From Sambucus nigra (taxonomy: Eukaryota > Streptophyta > Magnoliopsida > Dipsacales > Adoxaceae): a stretch of DNA of 64,000 nucleotides. The notes under the pieces are model-generated. The model searched no databases. It saw only the letters and a list, made by a program, of their open reading frames with translations, and was not told the DNA's origin. Of the stretch, positions 1-11,500 are shown piece by piece (the first letter of the stretch is position 1; every line of letters begins with the position of its first letter). The DNA is taken from positions 535,466,017 to 535,530,016 of the forward strand of contig OX422211.1 in assembly GCA_949130495.1 (NCBI GenBank), in the 5' to 3' direction. Both the position numbers and the translations under genes were made by a program.

Positions 1-1977
1 CAAGTTTTATTGCCCGGCACATCAATCTTCCTGATTTTTCTGGTTTATGAAGGCCTTGCCTCAATGGCATATCAGTATATACTATTATAGTATGAGCCTG
101 GAAGTATGGCTTTATTCTTCTGATTGCCTCGATCAATGCTAGTGCCAATTTTTCCAGCTTTGGATATCTGATCTCTGCTCCTCGGAAGGCCTTACTTGTG
201 TAGTAGATCGGTTTTTATACTCCATTCTCCACTCTTATTAATGTCGAGTTAACTGCATTCTCTGACACGGCCAGCTAGAAGTACAATTTTTCTCCCATCA
301 CTGGCCTGGACAATAGTGGAGGTGCTCCTAGATATTTCTTCAAGTCTTGAAAAGCCTTCTCACATTCATCATTCCACTCAAAAGTCTTTCGGAGTGTTTT
401 GAAGAATGGGAGACATCTATCAGTTGCTCGCGATACAAATCTGTTGAGTGCTGCTACTCGTCCTGTAAGACTTTGCACTTCTTTCTTCGTCGTTGGGGAT
501 CGCAGCCTTAACAGAGCTTTGATCTTTTCAGGGTTAGCTTTAATGCCTCGCTGATTGACAATGTACCCGAGAAACATGCTTTCTCGTACTCCAAATATGC
601 ACTTCGTCGGGTTCAGCTTCATTTGATATTTATCTAGTTGATCAAAGATCTGGCCTAAGTCAACAAGATGATCAACAGCTTTCTTGCTCTTTGTCAGCAT
701 ATCGTCAACATAGACTTCCATATTACAACTGATTTGTTCTGCAAACACTTTGTCCATCAGCCGCTGATATGTTGCACCTGCATTTTTCAAACCAAAAGGC
801 ATAACATTATAACAATAAGTTCCCCTAGGGGTAATGAAAGAAGTACTCCCCCTGTCTTCAGGTTTTATTTTAATCTGATTGTAACCAGAATAAGCATCCA
901 TGAAGCTCAGCAGCTCGTGTCCCGAGGTAGCATCCACTGGTTGATCAATTCTGCGCAGCAAAAGTGATCCTTTGGGCATGCTTTGTTGAGGTCAGTGAAG
1001 TCTACACACATCCTCCATTTGTTGTTCTTATTTTTCACCATCACCACATTTGCTAACCAGTCTGGATATTTAACATCTTCAATAAAGCAAGCTTTTTGGA
1101 GCTTCTCGACTTCCTCCTGTATAGCTTGATTCTTCTCGGGACTGAATACTCTTCTTCTCTACTTCACAGGCTTGATCTCCTTATTCACATTGAGTTCGTG
1201 ACATACGAAATTTGGGTCTATCCCGGGCATATCCTCATGACTCCACGCAAAAGTTTGCTTTCTGCTTCTTAGGAAAGTTATCAATTCCTGTTTTAGTGAG
1301 GCTTCCAACGACGAACCTACTTGAGTAGTTCGTTCAGGGTGCTCGTCGTCCAGAATGATGTTTTCAATAGCTTCCACCACTTTACCCTTCACGAGTTGCG
1401 ACTCATCTCTAGGATCCAATGTTTCAATTTCTGCACCTTCATCCACTTGATAGGTAGTAGTCTTTTTCCTTGATTCCTCCAGTATCTCTTGCTCGGCGGA
1501 TGAATAATAGCATTCCCGAGCTACTTTCTGATCACATTTCACAATTCCTACTCCAAAATTTATTGGAAATTTTAGGCATTGATGTAGCGTAGATGGTACA
1601 GCCTCGAACTTCTTCAATCCTACTCTTCCCATGATGATATTGTATGCTGATTGAACATTCTTATCCATCACGAAGAAGCGTATTCTTTATGTTCGACAAG
1701 AAGGCCATGTACCAATGAATATATCCAACTTGATCGTCCCAAGTGGAAAAACTTTCTCACCATAAAAACTCAGGAGGGGTCTGTGATAAGGCTCCAATTG
1801 AGATAGTTTTAGATTTAAACTGTCGAAGAATGAGTAGAACATGATGTCTGCCGAGCTACCATTATCTACCAGTACTCTTGAAATTATCACTTCCTTCATC
1901 CTCATTTTGATCACCAATGGGTCATCATGAGGATATAGAACACCTGTGAGGTCGTTCTTTGAGAAACCAATGACCAA
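1..1977 (-). pseudogene. pol: Tat-lineage pol: protease, reverse transcriptase, start of RNase H (broken)
   Basis: The protease lies at about 1977-1687, with VDNGSSADIMF in the position of the catalytic D-S/T-G loop. A linker follows at about 1671-1159, then RT at about 1100-275. RT motifs seen are FMDAYSGYNQI, VMPFGLKNAGATYQ and the catalytic YVDDM near 715-700. Downstream of 275 the sense strand still encodes RNase H-like sequence (YYTSKAFRGAEIRYPKLEKL) up to the window edge. Stops or frameshifts separate these blocks near 1680, 1158, 980 and 275, so no intact polyprotein can be made. In the family, pol products copy and integrate the element within virus-like particles. The lineage call is firm; exact domain borders are approximate. 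Confidence 0.88.
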
Positions 1978-3727
1978 TTTCTCTTGTTTACCTTTCTAGG
2001 GCGATCCTCCTCAGCTAGATTTATTCGTTGAATGTATGAGCAAGCTTGAGCCTCACAGAGGTAAGCTTTTCTCTCTGCAGTAAGGTCTCCTCCTCCTGCA
2101 TCTCCACCTGTAATAACATTACAATCAAATGACCCAAAGAGTATCGAAAATACCTCATGTTCTGGCTGCCTTGGTCTCTTGGGAAGATCGGGGTCGTCTT
2201 CTGGATCAACTTCATGGTCTCTTTTCTTGTTCTCCTCTACTCGATGAGGAGATCTAGACATCTCTCTTGTTCGGTCGCTATTTTTTCTTTCATTTCTATG
2301 ATCAACATACTTTGCCAGTTTTCCTCGTCTGATGAGTGTTTCAATCTCATTCTGAAGAGCTATGCAATTTTTAGTCATATGGCCATGATCTTTGTGAAAC
2401 TCGCAATATTTTGCCTTATTCCTCCTGTCAGGGTCTGCCTTCATTTTCTCTGGCCAGTTTAACTCCTCGTTGTTCTTAATTTCTTCCAGGACGTGGTTGA
2501 TATTTGCCTTCAAAGGCGTGTAATTATCAAATTTCTTCAAGACCTCCCATGACGACCTACTTTTAGAATATTTGTCACCACCATTGTTCTTATGCTCTTT
2601 CTTCTTAGCTTTATCACCTTCCACCTTGGTTTCTTTGGCATCCGTATTCTTCTTCGCAGCCATAGCCTCCTCAGCATTCATAATCTTGGCCTCTTTTCCC
2701 ATCAGTTCTGACATGGTTCTAGGTGGATCTTTAGCCAAAGTGTAGTACAACTTGTTGGGCAGTAATCCACTCATCAAGGCGGTAATCACTGTCTTTTCCT
2801 CATAATCAATGACTTCGAGCTTCTCGTTATTAAAACGAGTTATATAATCTCTGGTACTCTCACCAGCTTTTTTTCTAACACTTAACAAATGCGCTACTCG
2901 TTTAACTAGCTTTGACCCAAAATAGAAATTCCTAATGAATAACTCGACCAGTTGAAAGAAAGTTGAGATCTTACCCCGAGGAAGATTATTATACCATATT
3001 TGAGCAGATCTGGTAAGAGTTCCTGAGAATGCTCTGCATCTCATCTCATCTGGAATAGCATAGATGTCAGCTGCAGCTTGGTATTGTTCTATATGAAGGA
3101 CAGGGCTTTAGCCATTTCCCATAATCTATCCTCTAGCCTCTGAATAGAGCTTTTCCACGCATCGTTTCCTTCCTCGGGCCTGTTGGTTCCAGCAACTGAT
3201 CGCGTTGATGTGGCTTCCTGGGATCTATCTTGACAAGCAGCTGGTCGCGACTGGGTAGATCCTTCCCTTAAGTCTGATGGTCGTCGAAAACTCCTCGATG
3301 CAGCTTTAGGAGGACTTTTGCTCCTCCTAGGACCTAATCGATCAAAAGGAGATACTCTGCTTAATCTTTCTAGCGCACTAGTCCTTTCTGGAGAGAGAAT
3401 GATACGTTGTTCAGTATCTGTGGCTCGTACCGATGAAGTTCGTCCAGGTTGATAAGAAAATTCTTCAGACTCTTCAGTACGATATGAATCGGTACGCCTA
3501 GTACGCGAAGAAAGTAAACGGGTATTTCTTTGAATACTTCGCGGTCCTGAATGGGTTGGTGCACCGCCATGGAGGGTTTGTATGAGTTATCGCATAGTTT
3601 CTTGCATGGTTGTCTGGCCCTGGGCCAGATTTGTCATTATTCCAGCCAGATCTGGAATATTTGGTGGAGCAGATGGATTTGGAGGGCTTCCAGCGTTTCG
3701 ATTTTTGGGTTCTGGATTATCAGCCAT
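1978..3727 (-). pseudogene. gag: Tat-lineage gag (broken)
   Basis: I place the start at the ATG whose complement is at 3725-3727, just downstream of the primer-binding site; it opens MADNPEPKNRNAG. An in-frame TAA follows after about 46 codons. A frameshift near 3090 moves the reading frame to the long open stretch at 3044-1911, which holds the retrotransposon gag core (AQIWYNNLPRGKISTF, GESTRDYITRF, ALMSGLLPNKLYYTL). A CX2-type cysteine/histidine region is present (CEFHKDHGHMTKNC), the zinc-knuckle equivalent of this lineage. Gag would form the particle around the element's RNA. In Tat elements gag normally continues into protease, so the border at 1978 is nominal. Confidence 0.85.
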
Positions 3728-3770
3728 TTGTAATGAATTATTTTTGATAAAAAACGATATTACCAATCGT

Positions 3771-3790
3771 TTCCCACAGACGACGCCAAT
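3771..3790 (-). other. primer-binding site of the Tat element
   Basis: The sense strand reads ATTGGCGTCGTCTGTGGGAA four bases inside the 5' LTR. This matches the TTGGCGCCGTCTGTGGG-type primer-binding site common in plant Tat elements, with one C to T change. It fixes both the element's orientation and the inner LTR border. Confidence 0.7.
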
Positions 3791-3794
3791 CTGT

Positions 3795-4470
3795 TGATGT
3801 AAAAAAATTAAAATATATCTAATTATTTAATCACATATAAAATAAAGTGAGACAAAGAAATTTTAAAGTGGTTCAGCCTTATAAGAATGGCCTACGTTCA
3901 CTGTTTCTGTTATTGTTGACTGTTTGGGAATTCTCGATTATAGGTTTTATCAAGAAATTCTGGTCCCCTTACAATGAGGATAATACAATGTATTTATAGC
4001 CCTAAGGATGTACATGTGAAAGGGTAATACATTCAATGTCCCTTAAGCGTATACATCTGTATGATAATAATAAGCATTTAATGCGCAGTCAATCTGTTGG
4101 TTATCCTGCTATTAATGCTCTGTTCGAGGTGCAGCTCGGACCGCCTATGTAGCTCGGTACTCATAGGTTGCTCGGTGTATTAAAGTTCCTCGGAGAACTC
4201 TTGTTGGTCGGAGCATCTGAGTTGATCGGGGAAGCAGAGTTCCTCGTTGCAGTATGGTTCCTCGGAGAGCATCTATTGCTTCGGAGTATCTGAGTTGATC
4301 GGGGAAGCAGAGTTCCTCGTTGCAGTATAGTTCCTCAGAGAGCATCTATTGCTCGGAGTATCTGATTGGCTTAAGGTGTTGCTCGGAAGTGTTTATTATT
4401 GCCACGCAGATTGCCACATGTCTTTGCTCAATTGAGCCATGTCAGCAGACTAAATTTGGTATCAACATCA
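3795..4470 (-). repeat. 5' LTR of the Tat element (676 bp)
   Basis: The segment is bounded by TGATGT at 3795 and ACATCA at 4470, the short inverted termini expected of an LTR, and is followed inward by a primer-binding site and gag. It contains an internal tandem duplication (4211-4369). The partner 3' LTR lies outside the window, so the borders rest on the termini alone. Confidence 0.7.
4211..4369. repeat. 72-73 bp tandem duplication inside the Tat LTR
   Basis: The unit beginning GAGCATCTGAGTTGATCGGG at 4211 recurs as GAGTATCTGAGTTGATCGGG at 4284, and a partial third copy begins at 4356. The repeats also share the shorter word GTTCCTCGGAGAG. They lie in the part of the LTR expected to be the promoter/U3 region. 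Confidence 0.85.
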
Positions 4471-4506
4471 TACATAAACAGCTCGGAGAACTAGTTCAGT
4501 GAGAAA

Positions 4507-5595
4507 ATGCTAAAAATTCCAAGGAAGAGGTTCGTACTAAACATAAATAATGATAAACACCATCTTACAAACATTGAGGTAGCAAAATTGGATGCACAAG
4601 AGGGTAAGAAGAAAAGATTTTTCGACAAAGGTAAAAGTAAGGTATTTGAGGAGAGGAAAAGAAACAGGAAGAGACCCTTAGATAATCCGTCTATTAAGAA
4701 TCAAGTTTCTCAAGTTTAATGCAAAAAAAAAAGATTTCCATTAATAGTCTACCTGTCAGAGTCTATACAAGGGGGAGACTCTCCATCTCCCTATGGCCAT
4801 GTTTAGCCCTATGATCTTAACCCTATAATAACCAAGGAGAAGCTTCCTACAAATAAAAATTCTATTTTTATGAATTCTGTTAACACACCTGAAGTCTTGG
4901 GATACGTGAGCTATACCTGTGACTTTTAGTTCATGCAGAATTTAGATGTGCATAATCTTTGGAACTTTGCGTCTCATAAGGCATTTATGGTGAGTTGAAT
5001 CTTATTAATTTCACATATTCTATTTCGATCTGATCTCTTTTCTTCTAGCTAATTTATTTTATTTCTTCCTATACAAAATAACATGAACACAATAATTCTG
5101 AGGGAGAAGGCTTAATCTTCCTTGAATTCTTTTGATTAGCTGAGGAACACTAAAGAGGGGATTGAAGACAAAATTAGACTTCTTGAGGCCGAGTTGTCTA
5201 AGGCTCATACCAAGATTTAAGAGGCTGATGACCATATGGTGACCAACGTTGAAAAGCTTAGTAAAACTAAAAAAGAGACCATGCAAATGCAATTGCAAAA
5301 AGATCTTTAAATTGCCAAATACAATCTTGATGATTTAAAATTTCAACTTGGTATTGCTTCGATGGGTGGGGAAGAGGATGTCAAGGCCTTTGAAACTTCT
5401 GAAGAGTATGTCATTGACACCACCATCACCTTCCTCGGGGGCTATGACGAACTAAAAGAGAGGGTAGCTAAACACAACCTTGCTATTACTGTAGTTGTCA
5501 TGTCCTAGAAAGGAGATAATAATGAGTTTAAAGTCGTTTATGAAGAAGAGGATGACGTCAGAAGATCTAAAGTAGTGTCATCATCTGAGGGTTAG
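4507..5595 (+). pseudogene. remnant of an unrecognised plant protein with a charged coiled-coil C-terminus
   Basis: I do not recognise this gene. Three plus-strand blocks seem to belong together. 4507-4719 encodes a 70-residue lysine/arginine-rich segment. 4738-4989 is an 84-codon frame with two TAG stops, ending at a GTGAGT-like splice donor. 5140-5595 is a 152-codon frame with three stops that encodes a heptad-like segment (IEDKIRLLEAELSKAHTKI) and an acidic tail ending at TAG 5593-5595. The stops look like CAA/CAG to TAA/TAG changes. The shape resembles the C-termini of transposon-derived plant proteins annotated as putative gypsy-type transposon proteins, but that is a guess. It lies between two retrotransposons and may belong to an older element. 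Confidence 0.45.
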
Positions 5596-6009
5596 CTCCT
5601 AAGAATGCTACTACTTAACTTTTTTGAAAATCATTTTTCTAATTTTTATAAAAATTATCCATGTACTCATATATGATTTAATTTTGAATAGGAACAATTT
5701 GTGTTGTTTTGTGCTTTTCTTTCTGCAAAACAAATATCACTAGTTAGTATTAAATGAAACTAGTTTGCATTATTCATCATATACTTTCTATATACTTTCC
5801 AAGTATTTTATCTCATGGATTTGTATGGTTGGATGTGGTTAACTTTGCAGTTTAGTCCGAGTTTTATTTGGGTCTTACATGATTCGATATGTGTTTGTCG
5901 GATCTTATCGTCACAGCCTAGGCTTACTGGCTCTTTAAGGGAGAATTTTTAGTTGTCTGATTAGGAAAGGTAAGTTATCGAATCTTAGTTTCAAACCCTC
6001 TTACAAAGG

Positions 6010-6245
6010 TTTTAAGCGGTCAAAGACGTGCATTTGTCAATTGGGCTGGCTTTGGCCAACCTGACCTTGAAAGAATTTTAAACAGTCAAAGACGTGCTTT
6101 AGTTAATTGGGTTGGCTTTAGCCAACCTGGCCTTGAAATAATTTTAAACAATCAAAGACATACTTTGATTAATTGGGTTAAATTTAACCGACTTGACCTT
6201 GAAAGAACTTTAATCAGTTAAAAATGTGCTTTGGCTAATTGGATT
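6010..6245. repeat. 66-bp tandem repeat, about 3.6 copies
   Basis: Copies begin at 6010, 6076, 6142 and about 6208 with TTTTAARCRGTCAAAGACGT-like sequence, a regular 66-bp step. Each copy contains a small inverted repeat (GGTTGGC-TTTA-GCCAACC in the second). The array stops exactly where the chromovirus LTR begins at 6246, so it is the pre-insertion target and may have been cut by it. Confidence 0.85.
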
Positions 6246-7380
6246 TGTCATGACCCCGACCCAAAATAGTATTAGGGAACGAGTGTCTTAACATGCCACC
6301 AAGGCAACAAATATTCCGATTTAATTTTTTCCTTAAATAAATGCAACGGAATGGTTATGAATCGTAAAATACTAAAAGTAAAGGAATTACGTCATCAGAG
6401 CTTTCTAAAGGAAACTTCATATATATTAAAAGTAACAACGAGTTACAACTTAAGAGAAAATTTAAACCTTATTACAAGAGAGCCAGACATGCTCTAAATA
6501 AACATTTTACAAAAAGAGCTCTAAAAGCTAAATCTTCAATATAGTCCATTTTAGTTCCGTCCGTGAGCCTAAACATTTCCTGAAAAATGGTTATTTATGC
6601 AACATCAGCTAAAAGCCGAATGAGGTTCAATCTCCAAACATTCCAGGGTTTTCAGAAAATAGATACCTATTCAAGTCAAAAGAGAAGGCATATACCTATA
6701 TGGAGAGGAACTTATAGTAAATAGATATATATTCTGAAATGATAGTATATATATCACAATTGGATAGCTCAGAATAAGAAGAATGCAACAAATCAAATGT
6801 GATATGTTTTTCTTTCAATCATATCATGTTAATGGCCAAGTACACTCTAATACCGTATTCTTCTACCGTATTATACCCCGGTAGTTGAGGGTCATCGAAC
6901 AAGTTCGTCACAACGCCTTATTTAGGGCACACCAGCGATAACCCAGCTGCGAAGGTCAGTCAGTAAAGAGGTCCCTTACGCCGAATCATAATTTCAATAT
7001 TCAATATCTTTTTCAATAATCATTTTAATCGGTATGTTTATATGGAAAAATATAAACATATCACAATTGAATCAGTCATCGGTATCACATGAATTTTGAG
7101 AATAAAAGCAGTTCAAAAAATATATATAGTTTGCATAATATCATATAATCAAAATACACAAGGAATGTCAGAGTACTCACCTAAAATGGAGGTCAAATTT
7201 ACTGGCATTGGTCTTCGATAACACGTTAATCTGATAAAGATTTAAGTACACATTCTAAGGTCCAGTTTATACTATACTAACCTCTTCTTTTAAAGGATTA
7301 CTGAATCCCTATTTGTTAACTTTTAAAACTCATTGATCGTAATTGAAGGATTCAATTCATAGTCTTTCCTCATCAGTCGG

Positions 7381-7530
7381 TTCCCAGTAAAGATGGAGGG
7401 TCATAGGGGCACCACTTAAATACCATCTCATCATGACAGAACATTTCTGGATTCATTCCCAGTAGAGATGGAGGGTCACAGGGGCACCACTTAAATACCA
7501 TCTCATCTAGACAGAACTTCATCGGGCCTG
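7381..7530. repeat. 75-bp tandem duplication in the 3' LTR only
   Basis: TTCCCAGTAAAGATGGAGGG at 7381 recurs as TTCCCAGTAGAGATGGAGGG at 7456, each followed by the same GGGGCACCACTT block. The 5' LTR near 14305 has a single copy, so the duplication arose after insertion or was lost from the other LTR. Confidence 0.85.
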
Positions 7531-7860
7531 ACTTTGGAATTACTTAAATGGGATTCCATAATAACGAGCAATTTCTTTAAAAAGAATTATTTTTTAAAAG
7601 CGTATAATTTGAAACAAGTTTATAAAATCAACTTGGATTTGTTCTAAATTTTAAATTTTGATTAGTGAATTCTTTATTGTATTTTACCAGCATAACTACT
7701 AAGTAAATCTATAAAACTATAAAGATGCATTATAACATTAAGATTACCTTAAGATGAATATCCCTAAGAACTTCTTCTTAAACTTTCTTACACTTTCTCT
7801 CACTATTTCTTTCTATAATTCTCAAGGAATTGGTGTGAGTTTCAAACGATCCCCAAAGGC

Positions 7861-7871
7861 CCTATTTATAG
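7861..7871 (-). promoter_or_regulatory. TATA box of the chromovirus LTR promoter
   Basis: The sense strand reads CTATAAATAGG, an excellent plant TATA box. The same sequence is in the other LTR at 14721-14731. The transcription start is expected about 25-35 bp further along the sense strand, near 7830. The G-box array starts about 25 bp upstream of this box. Confidence 0.75.
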
Positions 7872-7895
7872 TTTTCCAAAGATATCACGGCATTG

Positions 7896-8058
7896 ACACG
7901 TGTTCGTGCTGACCAAGCTTTTACAATGGGAGTCAGCGTTGACGTGTCGCGTAACGGAGGCATCTTGCAGTCTTATTTCACTGGACTGCGACACGTGTTT
8001 TAGCTTCTCCTCTAACGATGACACGTGTTTTGTCTTCTCCTTTAACGATGACACGTGT
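7896..8058 (-). promoter_or_regulatory. G-box/ABRE (ACACGTGT) array upstream of the LTR TATA box
   Basis: The palindrome ACACGTGT occurs at 7896, 7991, 8021 and 8051, and a further ACGTGTC lies at 7942. The last three palindromes are exactly 30 bp apart, within a 30-bp tandem unit. ACACGTGT is the core bound by plant bZIP and bHLH factors (ABF/AREB, PIF, MYC families). The location just upstream of the TATA box on the sense strand is what a working enhancer would show. The 5' LTR has the same motifs with one fewer 30-bp unit. Confidence 0.7.
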
Positions 8059-8511
8059 ACGATGGAGGTGTCAAAATCAAGCACGAGGTGCCGAGCACGA
8101 GATGAAAAGGTATTAAGGGTATAAGGGTCATTTCGAACCTGAAGGGCATTTTGGTAATTTCACACCATATATTTTCAATATTTCTTATAGGTCCCTGAAA
8201 ATATTTTATTTACGAAAAGGCCCCTTTTTATTTTTCATTTTGGTCCCTGAAACTTTCTTTATTAAAACTAAGTCCCTAAAGTTTCATAAAATTATATTTT
8301 CTATCCCAAAACTTATCACTTAGCTTAGGATATGCCATAAAATCTCAATCTGACCCATTTTACCGTTGATTCTTCAAATTTAGAAATGGGATCTGTCATA
8401 TTAAGAACTCAGAATATCATATATGTAATAATATATCATTATTAGATAGTAAGTGTGACGAAATTGAAAGAAGACAAGTATATATTGGCATAAGAAAATA
8501 GGGTCATTACA

Positions 8512-8532
8512 TCCTACCCTCCTTATAAAAAG
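8512..8532 (-). other. polypurine tract region of the chromovirus
   Basis: The sense strand has an AAGGAGGGTAGGA purine run directly abutting the 3' LTR start (TGTAATGACC). This is the expected plus-strand priming site and confirms the 8511 LTR border. Confidence 0.7.
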
Positions 8533-8556
8533 TTTGGTCCCCAAACTTTACTTACA

Positions 8557-11500
8557 TTAATTTCCAAAAAGATGTGGATATCGCTCTTTTATTTCATCTT
8601 CCAGCTCCCATGTTGCTTCTTCAATAGAATGATTCCGCCATAATACTTTGACTAGTGGAATATCCTTGGTTCATAATATTTGATCTTTATGGTCCATGAT
8701 TTCCATTGGATGCTTAATGTATGTCAAATCTTCTTTAACTTGAAGAGGCTCGTGACTTAAGATATGTGCTGGATCAGGGATGTATTTCTTCATCATTGAA
8801 ACATGAAACACATTACGCATACTAGAGAGTTCAGGGGGTAAGGCTATTCGATACGCACCAACACCTATCCTTTCAAGGATTTCAAAAGGTCCTATGTATC
8901 TTGGACTCAACTTTCCTTTCTTCCCAAATCAGATTACTCCCTTTGTCAGTGATACTCGTAAGAAAACATAGTCTCCTCTTTGGAATTCTAATGGTCGGTG
9001 CCGATTGTCAGCATAACTCTTTTGACGGCTTTGAGCGATTTGAAGTCGGTCTTGTATCAATTTCACTTTCTTTGTTGTGACCTGAATCAATTCTGGTCCC
9101 AATAATTTTCTTTCTCCATCTTCTACCCAACATGCAGGAGAAAGACACCTTCTACCTAGAGTGCCTCATACGGAGCCATTTGAATACTTAGTTGATAGAT
9201 ATTATTATATGCAAATTCCACTAACGATAAATGATCGTCCCAATTCCCCTTCAAATCAAGTACACGTGTCCTAAGCATATCCTCTAAGGTTTGGATAGTT
9301 CTCTCAGATTGTCCGTATGTTTGAGGATGAAAAGCAGTGCTGAAATTCAATTTTGTTCCCATGGCTACTTGTAGGCTTTTCCAAAAGCGAGACACGAATC
9401 TAGGCTCACGATCAGAAATAATTGAAATTGGGGTTCCATGTAGCTTAATAATTTCCCGTATATACAATTTAGCCAGCTTTTCTAAGGAATGGGTAATCTT
9501 AATGGCACGAAAATGAGCAGATTTAGTTAACTTATCAATAATTACCCAAATGGAATCATTACCATTGGAACTCCTTGGTAGCCCTGTCACAAAATCCATG
9601 GTAATATGTTCCCATTTCCACTCAGGGATTGGTAAAGGTTGTAATAATTATGATGGTTTCTGATGTTCAACTTTTACTTATTGACAGATCAAACACTGAG
9701 ATACAAACTCTGTTATCTTCCTTTTCATGTTATTCCACCAAAACACTTCTTGGAGATCTTTGTACATCTTGGTATTTTCGGGATGAACTATAAATCTCGA
9801 GTAATGACCTTCCTCCAAAATCTGCCTCTTTAGTTGGGCATCACTAGGTATACAGACTTTATTTCCAAACCTTAATATATCATCTCGTATCGCAAATTTA
9901 ATTCTCTTCCCTTCAATAACCTCTTCTTTAATCTTCTTCAGTTGTGGGTCATTTACTTGTGCAACTTTAATTCTTTCCATCAACGTGAGTTGTATTTGTA
10001 AGTTTGCGATTATTCCTCCTTCGCTATAAATACGTACATCTATTCCCATACTTCTCAAATCTTTCAATAGAGCTTCCTGGCTGGTAATAAGGCATGCTAA
10101 ATTTGGTGTAGACTTTCTACTCAAAGCTTCGGCAACTACATTAGCTTTCCCCAGGTGATAGTGAATATTTACATCATAATCCTTTATCAATTCTAACCAC
10201 CTCCTTTGTCTCATGTTTAATTCCTTCTGAGTAAAGATATATTTCAAACTCTTATGATCAGTATAAATCTCACAAGTCTCACCATACAAATAATGTCTCC
10301 AAATCTTAAGAGCAAAAATTATCGCTGTAAATTCTAAGTCATGGGTTGGGTAATTTTGCTCATGGGGTTTTAACTGTCTCGAGGCATAAGCTACTACTTT
10401 TCCATTTTGCATTAGCACACATCCCAAACCATTTTTAGAAGCATCACTAAATCCTCCTGTACCGGAAGGAATAGTTAAAATTGGGGCAGTTACTAATCGA
10501 TTCTTAAGTTCTCAAAAACTATTATCAACTTCCTCAGACCATTCATATTTCACCGTCTTTTGTGTTAACCTAGACAGAGGTTTGGCAATACTAGAAAATC
10601 CTTCAACAAATCTTCGATAATAACCTGCTAATCCTAGGAAACTACGAATCTCCGTTACATTAGTTGGTCTTGGCCAATCTAGTATATCCTCGATCTTTTG
10701 AGTATCAACCGACACTCCCTCCTTGGATATGACATGTCCTAGAAAAGAAACACTAGGCAACCAAAATTCACACTTCTTTAATTTTGCATATAATTTCTCT
10801 TTCCTAAGGATTTGTAATACTATCTCCAAATGCTTCTCGTGTTCTTCAATACCTTTGGAATAAATAAGGATGTCATCAATGAAAATAACCACACACTGAT
10901 CCAGATATTTCCTAAACACTCTATTCATCATATCCATAAAAGCGGCTGGTGCATTAGTTAATCCAAATGGCATCACAAGAGATTCATAGTGACCATATCT
11001 AGTACGAAAAGCTGATTTCGAAATATCCTCTTCCTTAATCTTCAATTGGTGATAGCCTGACCTAAGGTCAATCTTCGAAAATACTTGCGCACCTTGCAGT
11101 TGGTCAAACAAATCATCTATACGAGGTAAGGGGTATTTATTCTTAATGGTCACCTTATTTAGTTCACGATAATCTATACATAACCTCATCGTTCCATCCT
11201 TCTTTTTAACAAAGAACACTGGAGCACCCCAAGGGGATATACTAGGTCTAATAAAACCCTTATCTAACAGATCTTGTAATTGAACTTTTAATTCCCTTAA
11301 TTCTAAAGGTGTCGTGCGATAAGGTGGTTTTGAGATTGGTGTGGTTCTAGGAACAAGGTCAATGGTAAATTCTACTTCTCTACTAGGAGGTAGACTAGGC
11401 AAATCATCTGGAAAAACATCTGGAAAAATCCTAGCTATAGGAATATCTTCTAAACTAGGCTCTTTTGTTTGCAAATCAATAACACTCACAAGGAATCCTT

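Larger units (their letters stand above)
1..4470 (-). mobile_element. Ty3/gypsy LTR retrotransposon, Tat lineage, partial (5' LTR, gag, protease, RT, part of RNase H)
   Basis: The element reads on the minus strand: 5' LTR at 3795-4470, then a primer-binding site, gag, aspartic protease, reverse transcriptase and the beginning of RNase H, which runs off the left window edge. The protease motif (VDNGSSAD) and the RT motif YVDDM are typical of plant Tat/Retand-like non-chromodomain gypsy elements. Integrase and the 3' LTR are not in the window. Several frame breaks show that the copy is dead. The five bases outside the LTR at 4471-4475 (TACAT) would be one target duplication, which cannot be checked without the other end. 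Confidence 0.88.
6246..8511 (-). repeat. 3' LTR of the chromovirus (2266 bp, complete)
   Basis: The LTR is bounded by TGTCATGACC at 6246 and CATTACA at 8511 (sense strand begins TGTAATGACCC). It is collinear with 13160-15180 up to position 8350. It carries a TATA box (complement of CCTATTTATAG at 7861-7871), a G-box array to its right, and a 75-bp tandem duplication at about 7381-7530 that the other LTR lacks. Confidence 0.93.

Noticed and set aside
4145..4345. 66-codon minus-strand frame in the Tat LTR
   Set aside because: Product of the 72-73 bp tandem repeat, which is nearly a multiple of three.
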